This document shows positions 7,981 to 14,669 of a DNA stretch of 18,395 bases, in pieces (position 1 is the first letter of the stretch; every line of letters starts with the position of its first letter). This DNA is from Cyanobacteria bacterium UBA8803 (GTDB lineage Bacteria > Cyanobacteriota > Cyanobacteriia > Cyanobacteriales > Coleofasciculaceae), in NCBI GenBank assembly GCA_003505715.1, contig DNXU01000020.1, forward strand, positions 1 through 18,395, read 5' to 3'. The notes under the pieces were generated by a model. It was not told where the DNA came from. It saw nothing but the letters and a program-made list of their open reading frames with translations, and did no database searches. The translations under genes and the position numbers were made by a program.

Positions 7981-8727
7981 ATGTGTCAGTACAAAGGAAC
8001 GGATCGCGAATACGAATGCGAATTTGCTAGCAAATACGAAAGCGAAAAATTTTTCCCCCTACTATTACCCGCACTCAAAGCCGTAGCACCTATGGCAATT
8101 AAAGCGGTTGGTAGTTTAATTGGAGGCGGACGAAGACAGCGCCAGCGAGAATTTGAATTCGAGTATGAAGGTGAATACGAAGGCGATCCATTTATTGGTA
8201 ATTTGCTCAAAGGTTTAGGCGGTGCATTGGGACTCGGTGAAGGTGAATATGAGTACGAATACGAATATGAAGCCACACCGATGAGCGAGTATGAAATTGT
8301 CATGGAAAATCTGGCTTATCGAGCCGCACATACCGAAAGTGAAGCCGAAGCCGAAGCATTTTTAGGTGCATTAGCATCAATGGCAACTCGCTTAATTCCT
8401 TCTGCTGCGAAAGCAATTACGTCTGTCGCACCTTCCTTAGTTCGAGGTGTTGCCAGGATGGGAAGTGCCTTACACAAAAACCCCACAACTCGCCAACTTT
8501 TGCAAACTGCACCAACAATTTTAAAAGGAACAGTGCAAACTCTGGCTAATCAGGTAGAACAAGGTCAACCCCTTTCGAGTACAACGGCATTACGGGCGCT
8601 AGCTGGAAATGTTGCCAATGTTTTAGATAACCCGCAAAAAGTCCAAGCCGCGATGAAGAAATCCCATCAAGCGCAGCACCAAGCCAAAGCACTGACTAAT
8701 GGCAAGCGCCGTCGCGTCCCCGCCTAA
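7981..8727 (+). CDS. EYE-B: Glu-Tyr/Phe repeat modular protein
   Basis: This 248-residue protein is a paralog of the 6344 product. It has a short N-terminal acidic-aromatic piece containing Cys2 and Cys13, and then a cationic hydrophobic segment (24-56, PALKAVAPMAIKAVGSLIGG followed by RRQRQR). Next come an EFEFEYEGEYEG tract (57-68), a Gly-rich amphipathic segment (71-88, FIGNLLKGLGGALGLGEG), an EYEYEYEYE tract (89-97) and the shared helical domain at about 106-230 (NPTTRQLLQTAPTI, GQPLSSTTA, LDNP). The tail is basic (GKRRRVPA). The two amphipathic segments occur in the opposite order from EYE-A, and the C-terminal acidic tract of EYE-A is missing. GAGGT at 7970-7974 serves as the ribosome binding site. 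Function unknown. Confidence 0.9.
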   Translation: MCQYKGTDREYECEFASKYESEKFFPLLLPALKAVAPMAIKAVGSLIGGGRRQRQREFEFEYEGEYEGDPFIGNLLKGLGGALGLGEGEYEYEYEYEATPMSEYEIVMENLAYRAAHTESEAEAEAFLGALASMATRLIPSAAKAITSVAPSLVRGVARMGSALHKNPTTRQLLQTAPTILKGTVQTLANQVEQGQPLSSTTALRALAGNVANVLDNPQKVQAAMKKSHQAQHQAKALTNGKRRRVPA

Positions 8728-8735
8728 TGCAATAT

Positions 8736-8858
8736 GGTCATTGGTCATTAGTTATTGGTTGTTAGTTGTTAGTTATTGGTCATTGGTCATTAGTTGTTAG
8801 TTATTGGTCATTGGTCATTGGTCATTAGCCATTACTAACAACAAACAACAAACAACCA
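8736..8858. repeat. Heptamer repeat tract abutting a start codon
   Basis: About 95 bp of degenerate period-7 units (TTGGTCA, TTAGTTA, TTGGTTG, TTAGTTG), arranged in longer repeats, run from 8736 to about 8830. They are followed by complementary AACAACAAACAACAAACAACC (8838-8858). The T/G-rich and A/C-rich parts can pair with each other. The tract ends 3 bases before the ATG of the metalloprotease gene, leaving no room for a normal Shine-Dalgarno. Confidence 0.85.
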
Positions 8859-8861
8859 ACT

Positions 8862-10211
8862 ATGAACGGACTCTTGAAAACCCCAACACGCTCTTTTGAG
8901 GCGTGGCAAGAAGACTTACTTCCTGTCAATCAACCTGCTAGTGATGGCTTCATCGAACCGCCTAACTTAGACCCTTGGTTGCGCGTTCAAGCACTGAATG
9001 TAATTCGCCATGCTGCCGCCTTGCGTCCCTTCTGTCACAAGGAGTTTGGTACTGATCCTGCCAGTCCCAGCGATGCCCATATTGATGCGGCAAATGAACT
9101 GATTGGAAACTTGCGATCGCAATTGCGAGAAATGTCCCAACGAGTCGGACAAAGTGCCTCTGATGCTATTGCCCAGCCTGACGTTGAGCGATTGCAGGAA
9201 CTCTTGATTCGTAAAGAGCGATCGCATGATTGGGTACAAGCGATTGAGCAGATTTGGGACTTCTATTTCGAGTTGTTCGGACAGCGGCAAAGTCGATTTG
9301 GAGATTGGTTATTAGCGTGCGATCGCATTGCTTTGGATTGCTATCAATACGTCTACATGGGATTGGGAATGCCGAAATCGATTCCCGCACCCGCACCTTT
9401 TTCATACATGAAAACAGGTTTCGGTCCTGCTACCTTCCGACGCGGCATTTCCCTGACTAAACTGAGCAAACAGATCAATCCTTTTCCCTTGATTCAATTG
9501 CCCTATCACCGTTTAGTTAATCCCTGGACATTGGGAGCTATTTTACACGAAGTTTCCCATAATTTACAGACGGATTTGAATTTACGGCAAACTATTCCGA
9601 GTGCGATCGCTTACCGTTTACTCAAAGCTGGTATGAGTCGCGGCGTAGCTACAACCTGGAGTCGCTGGCACAGTGAAACCTTCGCTGATTTATCCGGTTT
9701 ATTGTTAGGTGGGCCATATATTGTGGCATCCTTAATGGATATTGCGGCTCGTAGTCCTGCTAGTACCTTATACTTCCATCCCGGTGCAGTTCATCCTACT
9801 CCCTATCTGCGGGTATTTATTAGTACCGAACTCCTGCGCCGGATGGGTTTTCCTAAAGCCGCGAATAACTATCAACGCATTTGGCAGCGCCTTTATCCTA
9901 ACCCGCGTGTGGGAACTATTCCTCCAGAATTTTTGGAAAGTTTTGGTAAAGCACATAAGGTGGTTGTAGATACTATTTGCTTCACTCCTTATCAAGAATT
10001 GGGGAATAAAACTCTAGCGGATGTGACAGGATTTAAGCCCCAACATCAGCGGATGATTGAGGAAGCTGGGGAACGTTTAGCAGCGGGGAATGATCCGGGA
10101 ATTATTCCAGAGCGGTTTTTAATTCCGGCTTCGCGGTGGGCACTGGATCGGCGTTTGGCGGAACCGAAAGTGATTACTCAGAATTTCTACAGCGCCTTGG
10201 GGAGACGGTAA
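8862..10211 (+). CDS. Putative zinc metalloprotease with HExxH motif
   Basis: The protein has 449 residues and its family is not recognised. The zinc-binding catalytic motif HEVSH (229-233) lies in LGAILHEVSHNLQ. A second conserved-looking stretch, HSETFADLSGLLLGG (270-284), supplies Glu272 as a likely third ligand, the gluzincin arrangement. HPGAVHPTPYLR (306-317) resembles the HPxxxxR segment after the active site in several metallopeptidases. The first 200 residues are mainly helical, with a charged region at about 80-125. No signal peptide or clear membrane helix is visible, so it is probably cytoplasmic or exported by a non-Sec route. It lies between EYE-B and the transthyretin-like gene, and the neighbours are candidate substrates (inference). 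It is the only gene of the block with no Shine-Dalgarno: repeat DNA runs up to the ATG. The next in-frame Met is at about 91, so ATG 8862 is kept. Confidence 0.85.
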   Translation: MNGLLKTPTRSFEAWQEDLLPVNQPASDGFIEPPNLDPWLRVQALNVIRHAAALRPFCHKEFGTDPASPSDAHIDAANELIGNLRSQLREMSQRVGQSASDAIAQPDVERLQELLIRKERSHDWVQAIEQIWDFYFELFGQRQSRFGDWLLACDRIALDCYQYVYMGLGMPKSIPAPAPFSYMKTGFGPATFRRGISLTKLSKQINPFPLIQLPYHRLVNPWTLGAILHEVSHNLQTDLNLRQTIPSAIAYRLLKAGMSRGVATTWSRWHSETFADLSGLLLGGPYIVASLMDIAARSPASTLYFHPGAVHPTPYLRVFISTELLRRMGFPKAANNYQRIWQRLYPNPRVGTIPPEFLESFGKAHKVVVDTICFTPYQELGNKTLADVTGFKPQHQRMIEEAGERLAAGNDPGIIPERFLIPASRWALDRRLAEPKVITQNFYSALGRR

Positions 10212-10267
10212 GAATTATGACTCGCAAGAGAATAAATTCTCTGTCTCATAGCTAAAGTCGGTTGAAA

Positions 10268-10378
10268 CTGAGATCTTGCACCATTCTCAATAACCCACCA
10301 CAACCCTTGATTTTCCATTGATGTGATCGCTAAAAACCTAGCTTTTATAGGCTTAATGACATTGGTTCAAGATCTCAG
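10268..10378. mobile_element. MITE-like element, 111 bp with 16-bp inverted ends
   Basis: The left end CTGAGATCTTGCACCA (10268-10283) and right end TGGTTCAAGATCTCAG (10363-10378) are complementary at 15 of 16 positions. The left end continues TTCTCAATAA. A similar sequence, GATTTTGCACCTTCTCAATAA, is present near 7833-7853 before the repeat upstream of EYE-B, so parts of this element recur in the block. The interior has no reading frame of note, and no target-site duplication is evident. It fits a miniature inverted-repeat element or a solo remnant, but could also be a regulatory fold. Confidence 0.5.
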
Positions 10379-10396
10379 CGGACTTAAGCTATTAGA

Positions 10397-10414
10397 CAGT
10401 GGTTTTAACCACTG
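10397..10414. repeat. Perfect short hairpin (CAGTGGTT-TT-AACCACTG)
   Basis: Two 8-bp complementary arms around TT lie about 100 bp before the 10516 start. The symmetric site could be an operator or a small repeat element. No T-run follows. Confidence 0.55.
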
Positions 10415-10462
10415 GCGGTTGCAGGAACAGATGCAAGATGTGAGTGAAAATCAACAGTAGCT

Positions 10463-10519
10463 ATGAATCATAAAATTGATTTATTGGCAGGCAGAATATT
10501 CAAGGAGAAAGAATTATGA
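10463..10519 (+). CDS. Possible 18-codon leader peptide
   Basis: ATG at 10463 opens an 18-codon frame (MNHKIDLLAGRIFKEKEL). Its stop TGA (10517-10519) overlaps the ATG of the next gene (10516) in an ATGA. The main gene's Shine-Dalgarno (AAGGAG, 10502-10507) lies inside this frame. No ribosome binding site precedes the leader ATG. Translational coupling is possible, but the frame is short enough to be chance. Confidence 0.2.
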   Translation: MNHKIDLLAGRIFKEKEL

Positions 10520-12219
10520 CAACGTATCGTATCCGGGGTAAGGTGAATAAAAATTCCACCCCTCTCCCCGATGTTTGGGTTGAAGCGTGGGACAAGGATG
10601 AAAGATTTGATGATCGCTTTGGTAGAAGCAAAACTGACTCAGAAGGTATCTTTGAGATCCGGTTTACAGATGAAGCTTTCCGGCAGGAACCTCTAGAGTC
10701 AGAAGTCGAACCTGATATTTTCTTCAAAGTTTATCGTGGCAGACAGTTACTATTTGATACTGAAACAGTTCAAGAAGGAATCAAATGGAACTGGAATGTA
10801 CAGAATAATAATGGGACTGATTTGATTGTCCCTGCCAATGATGGAAGCAATTACACAATTCGGATTGACAAGGCTTTGATAATTCCCGAAGAGCGCGATC
10901 GCCAACCAGAGCAACTGAATGGAGGAGAAGATAATGATTTCTGGAATAATTCAGTTATTGATGTCTTACCCACTTTAGATCAAGTGGGGCTATCCAGCAG
11001 ACAAACTTCATTAACTCCAGTTGAAAATAAAGCTGGATCACTACAGCAACTTATAGATAGTGCCTTTAGTGAAGTCTTATCTCGGAATCCCCAAAACGAT
11101 CCTAAAGCATTTCTTGATTCCCTCACTAAAGCTTTCACACCGCAAGAAATTAATGGACGGACAACTTATAATTGGACTCCCGGCACTTACAATACTGTAC
11201 AAACTGAACTCGGTGGCGCAGTAAGTGGGGCACAAGCTAGCCTTTACCATCGAGCTAAAGCAGCCCTTAATGAAATGCTACCTTTGTTGGATAAACTCTA
11301 TTCCCTTGATTCAAGTGCGGATCAACAGAATATGGAAGCTGCGCGTTCCATTGTGCGAACTGAAATCATTGAATTAGTCAATGAATTAGGCACTCAGGGA
11401 GGACCTCGCGCCCAACGGGTTGATAGTCTATTCCAACTTTTAATTGGTGATGTTGGACCTGACGATCCTTATGAAGTCGTGGGCGGACAATTGAGAGAAT
11501 TAGCTGACATTTTTGGACTGAATCGTTCTCGCGTCAATACAGTCGATGAAGAACAAAATTACGGTAACTATCTGATTATCCGAGACTACATAGTTTCCCT
11601 CAGAGGAAGTTGGAAAACCTACAGCGAAAATTCTGGATCTGGTGCTTTTGTAGGTTCGCAGCTGGTGCTGTTATCTCAAGCTTTGTCAGTGGTAGCAGAA
11701 TCAGTTAATGAAGTCTACCGGATTATGGATCTCGTATTTCTTGGTTCCGCAGAAAGACAGTCAGTGTGGATTGATTTCCGCAAAGCCAAATACAACGAGC
11801 AACAAAATGGAAAATTCCCATTACCAGATAACACTCTCTACACAGATGGATTGCAACTAACTCCACCGATGAGTATTGAAGGATTACTTTCATGGACAAT
11901 GCGTTTTGCGACTCAGGAAGGACCATCACTTGCTAAATCAGGGGGCAAAATTGGTATCGCAAAATCCTTAGCTCAAACGGCTGATAAATTAATGATTTTG
12001 ATGCAAGCTGCCTCATTCGTTCCAGTGCCAAATACTGCATTTCGACGAGCAGGTGTGATCCGGGCAATGAAAGATTTAGCGTTCCAATTGTATCAGGTGA
12101 AACGGTTAGCTCAGGAATTGATTCCACCTATCACTAGTTTTCGGACTATTGATGCAGATGATGCAAGAGATACTCGTAGACTCCCAGCCTCAGATTCACC
12201 TGTTGAGAAGAAACCTTGA
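10516..12219 (+). CDS. Protein with N-terminal transthyretin-like domain
   Basis: The protein has 567 residues. Residues about 3-118 look like a transthyretin/carboxypeptidase-regulatory-like beta sandwich. They contain YRIRGKV, then PLPDVWVEAWDKDERFDDRFG, TDSEGIFEIRF and PDIFFKVYRG, the usual pattern for such domains in bacterial surface and toxin-associated proteins. A polar linker follows (about 125-170). The rest (about 175-545) is helical and unrecognised, with repeated Leu-rich amphipathic stretches (for example LNEMLPLLDKLYSLD and SQLVLLSQALSVVAESVNEV). No signal peptide, HExxH or Cys cluster is seen. The start is supported by AAGGAG at 10502-10507. It follows the metalloprotease by 304 bp. 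The beta domain may act in binding, with the helical body interacting with the other products of the block (inference). Confidence 0.85.
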   Translation: MTTYRIRGKVNKNSTPLPDVWVEAWDKDERFDDRFGRSKTDSEGIFEIRFTDEAFRQEPLESEVEPDIFFKVYRGRQLLFDTETVQEGIKWNWNVQNNNGTDLIVPANDGSNYTIRIDKALIIPEERDRQPEQLNGGEDNDFWNNSVIDVLPTLDQVGLSSRQTSLTPVENKAGSLQQLIDSAFSEVLSRNPQNDPKAFLDSLTKAFTPQEINGRTTYNWTPGTYNTVQTELGGAVSGAQASLYHRAKAALNEMLPLLDKLYSLDSSADQQNMEAARSIVRTEIIELVNELGTQGGPRAQRVDSLFQLLIGDVGPDDPYEVVGGQLRELADIFGLNRSRVNTVDEEQNYGNYLIIRDYIVSLRGSWKTYSENSGSGAFVGSQLVLLSQALSVVAESVNEVYRIMDLVFLGSAERQSVWIDFRKAKYNEQQNGKFPLPDNTLYTDGLQLTPPMSIEGLLSWTMRFATQEGPSLAKSGGKIGIAKSLAQTADKLMILMQAASFVPVPNTAFRRAGVIRAMKDLAFQLYQVKRLAQELIPPITSFRTIDADDARDTRRLPASDSPVEKKP

Positions 12220-12265
12220 TGATAGTGGTAACTCTCTAAAACCAATTCTTGGTCATTAGTTTTCT

Positions 12266-12290
12266 GGTGCGTTACGCTGCGCTAACACCC
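12266..12290. repeat. GGTGCGTTACGCTGCGCTAAC repeat copy
   Basis: The sequence GTGCGTTACGCTGCGCTAAC matches 17433-17459 at all but one of 21 bases (GGTGCGTTACGCTACGCTAAC there). It is an imperfect palindrome of a type common in cyanobacterial intergenic DNA. It lies in the 134-bp spacer before the 12354 gene. Confidence 0.7.
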
Positions 12291-12353
12291 CCTACAATCT
12301 CTGTCAAAAACTAACAGCAACATCGCCTCAATCAATAAGCTAGGAGACTCATC

Positions 12354-13478
12354 ATGTCAACCGCAGGAGAAAATCAAAATCTATACGATCGCATTGCCGC
12401 ACTGCGAGAAACCCTCACCGACAGACTCGCACCCCAACTCATTCAAAATCCCCAACTTGCGGATGCCCTAACTCAGCAAATTGAGGATTTATTAACTCAA
12501 GTTGTCACCGCCGATACCCAAACTCCATCACCTCCCGATGGCGGGTTAGCAGAATTAATTGGGATTGGTAACGAAGCAGCGGCAAAAGTCAGTCAAACTC
12601 GCTTACCTCAAGGAGTAGAAAATTACGATGAACAAGTCGCATCGGAGCGGATTTTAGCCGTAGCTGACCTCTATTATCTCTATCAACATGAAAAGATTGG
12701 CATATTTCGTGCCGTCAAAAAACTTCAGGAGTTATTCAATGCTGGAGCCGTAAGATTATCCACAGGTGATGGTGCTTATGGGTTGTACAGATTTGACCGC
12801 CGCAGCGTTTTACGCTATACCCAAAAAGACCGATTTCAAATTTACCGTCGCGTCTTAGGTTACACCACAATTAAACCAGCCCCAAGCGCAAAACCCAATC
12901 CTCAATTCCATGTTTTATTCACGCAGTTTATTAACAACGTTGCTGAATTTTGGCGCGATAAACGCATTTCTGATGTAATTCGCGAACGGGCATTTGACCC
13001 CAGTTTCGGCAGCATTGCTACGGTAAGACGTGCTGGTTTAGATCTGCGGAATAATTTGAAATGGTCGTCTTACGGTCACGTCAATGTCTTGCGAATTGAA
13101 GTTTTACAACTCCTGGAAGAAGCCTTCAAAATTCTGGGTGCAGATGATGTTAAAAAACTCTTCGGGGCAGATAATGCTTGGGATGTAATTGAAGAGGTGA
13201 TGTTGCGTTATTTCAACGAAAATGTAGATGCTTCTCAACGTCACAGAATGGCTGTTGCAGGACGGACTATTATCCGTTGGTTAGGACAGAAATATATCCT
13301 CAATTCATCACGGGCTGAATTTGAAGCCTTGCTGCGAGAAATTGCCGATGTGGTGGAAGAATGGCTCACGAGTGCTGAAACTTTAGGCATTGCTTATCGG
13401 GGACATACGCAGCGGGTGGTAGCTTTTGAACCGCGTGAAAATGGTCATCGGGGGTTGAAGAGTGTAGAGCAAGGGTAA
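12354..13478 (+). CDS. All-helical orphan protein, 374 residues
   Basis: I do not recognise this protein. It starts with an acidic, Gln/Thr-rich region (1-65) ending in a Pro-rich linker (TPSPPDGG). A longer domain follows, with LYYLYQHEKIGIFRAVKKLQ (about 107-126), a basic stretch RFDRRSVLRYTQKDRFQIYRR, FWRDKRISDVIRERAFDP (about 205-222) and helical segments up to about 350. No membrane helix, signal peptide or metal motif is visible. The many Arg/Lys and aromatic residues suggest a soluble binding or scaffold protein, but no function can be assigned. AGGAGA at 12342-12347 supports the start. It is on the same strand as its neighbours, between the transthyretin-like gene (134 bp gap) and EYE-C (123 bp gap). 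Confidence 0.85.
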   Translation: MSTAGENQNLYDRIAALRETLTDRLAPQLIQNPQLADALTQQIEDLLTQVVTADTQTPSPPDGGLAELIGIGNEAAAKVSQTRLPQGVENYDEQVASERILAVADLYYLYQHEKIGIFRAVKKLQELFNAGAVRLSTGDGAYGLYRFDRRSVLRYTQKDRFQIYRRVLGYTTIKPAPSAKPNPQFHVLFTQFINNVAEFWRDKRISDVIRERAFDPSFGSIATVRRAGLDLRNNLKWSSYGHVNVLRIEVLQLLEEAFKILGADDVKKLFGADNAWDVIEEVMLRYFNENVDASQRHRMAVAGRTIIRWLGQKYILNSSRAEFEALLREIADVVEEWLTSAETLGIAYRGHTQRVVAFEPRENGHRGLKSVEQG

Positions 13479-13500
13479 CTTACCAGCGAGAAATCTTTAA

Positions 13501-13537
13501 CTAGTCTTGTTTCTAGGTAGAGCCTAGAAACATCTAG
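13501..13537. repeat. Hairpin TGTTTCTAGG / CCTAGAAACA
   Basis: Arms 13508-13517 and 13523-13532 are a perfect 10-bp inverted repeat with loop TAGAG, bordered by CTAG on both sides (13501-13504, 13534-13537). It lies 30 bp after the 12354 gene and 65 bp before the EYE-C start. There is no T-run, so it is more like a palindromic repeat element than a classical terminator, although it may stop or stabilise the transcript. Confidence 0.75.
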
Positions 13538-13601
13538 TAGGAGTCACGTTAAGGATTCAAACACTGTCCTAACAAATAACTAACAAGAAGGAGAAATCAA
13601 A

Positions 13602-14531
13602 ATGTACAGAACTAATTACGAAGCTGAACTGGAATATTGGCTACAAGGAGAATCTGAAAATGAATGGGAAGAATATCTGAACGGCGAGTTTGAAGGTATT
13701 TTCAGTAGACTTGCTAAAAAAGCTCGGGATCTAGCTCTAGCAGGCAAACTATGGTTGGAACAACAAAACGGTCCACAAGGTAAAACAAGAGAAGAGATTC
13801 GGGATCGGGATCGCCAAGTGCAAACTGTTACCTCACGACCATCGAACCCTCAGAGTCCGTTTAGACAACAAGCTAATGAGTTTGAATGGGAAATGGAGAG
13901 AGAATTCAGCTCAATAAACCAGGAGAACTCTGAGATTTTGATGGAATACTTAGCTCATGCTGCCACAAAATCTAACAATGAAGTTGAAGCAGCAGCTTTT
14001 ATTGGGGCTTTACTCCCTCTTGCTGCACGGATGGTGCCTCAAGCTAATCTCACTCTGATACGCAATTCTCCAGATTTAGTTCGTGGATTGACAGTAGTTA
14101 ACAGAATATTGCGTAGCAGTCCAGCCACTCGTTCATTAGTGCGTACAATCCCAGCTATTGTTCGTCGCACAGCAGGAAGTATCAATCAGCAGCTTGCTGA
14201 GGGACGAAAAGTGACTCCACAGACTGCTGTTCGATCTTTGGAGCATCAGGCTTACAAACTACTTAGTAACCCTCAGCAGCTTCGTCATGCCCTACACCGT
14301 TCCGATGCCATGTTGGAAGATTATAGCAACTTCTACTCTAACCCTGAGATGGAGGATGAGTGGGAGTTAAGAAAATCTAAGAAAAAGGCAAGCCAAGGCA
14401 AAAAATCAACAAAATCAGATTGCTGGTCAATATACTGGCGATGTGTAGACGGCGCCAGTAAGAAAGGGGACATAGATAAGTGCGATGAGTGTCGTAGGCA
14501 GTGCGAACGTTTTGGGACTTGGCCTTGCTAG
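13602..14531 (+). CDS. EYE-C: paralog with Cys-rich C-terminus
   Basis: This 309-residue protein is the third member of the set. The N-terminus keeps only weak acidic-aromatic tracts with Trp replacing many Tyr (LEYWLQGESENEWEEYLNGE, 10-29; EFEWEMEREF, 93-102). They surround a basic helical part (34-75) rather than Gly-rich segments. The shared helical domain covers about 110-235: AAFIGALLPLAARMVP, SPDLVRGL, SSPATRSLVRTIPAI, GRKVTPQTA and LSNP all match EYE-A and EYE-B. The C-terminus (about 256-309) is Lys-rich and then has six cysteines (274, 281, 294, 297, 301, 309), including CDECRRQC and a final Cys as the last residue. Three disulfides or a metal site are possible. AAGGAG at 13588-13593 precedes the start. 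A hairpin at 14561-14634 probably ends the block. Confidence 0.9.
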   Translation: MYRTNYEAELEYWLQGESENEWEEYLNGEFEGIFSRLAKKARDLALAGKLWLEQQNGPQGKTREEIRDRDRQVQTVTSRPSNPQSPFRQQANEFEWEMEREFSSINQENSEILMEYLAHAATKSNNEVEAAAFIGALLPLAARMVPQANLTLIRNSPDLVRGLTVVNRILRSSPATRSLVRTIPAIVRRTAGSINQQLAEGRKVTPQTAVRSLEHQAYKLLSNPQQLRHALHRSDAMLEDYSNFYSNPEMEDEWELRKSKKKASQGKKSTKSDCWSIYWRCVDGASKKGDIDKCDECRRQCERFGTWPC

Positions 14532-14560
14532 AATTCAAGAAAGAGCTAAAGATACTCAAA

Positions 14561-14634
14561 GTAACATGGTAATCGGTAATCGGTAATTGGTTAGGAATTT
14601 TTTGCTGATTACCCATTACCCATCACCATGTAAC
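14561..14634. terminator. Long imperfect hairpin after EYE-C
   Basis: Arms 14561-14587 and 14608-14634 are 27 nt each and complementary at 23 positions, made of GGTAATCGGTAAT-type heptamer units and their complement. The loop (14588-14607) contains TTTTTT. It starts 29 bp after the EYE-C stop, between two convergent genes, so it could end transcription from both sides. It may equally be only a folded STRR repeat. Confidence 0.5.
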
Positions 14635-14669
14635 AGAAGATACATTTTACACCAGACAGCGAGGAGATC

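Larger units (their letters stand above)
10212..10515. other. 304-bp spacer with inverted-repeat elements
   Basis: The spacer between the metalloprotease and the transthyretin-like gene holds a 111-bp element with 16-bp inverted ends (10268-10378), an 18-nt perfect hairpin (10397-10414) and a possible 18-codon leader frame (10463-10519). No promoter is convincing. It is the longest spacer in the block and may separate two transcripts. Confidence 0.6.

Noticed and set aside
7838..8086. 82-codon + strand frame before and into EYE-B
   Set aside because: It is formed by the G/C-rich repeat and overlaps EYE-B in another frame. EYE-B has the ribosome binding site and paralogs.
8736..8858. CRISPR or coding repeat
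   Set aside because: It is a period-7 degenerate tandem repeat with no unique spacers and no reading frame.
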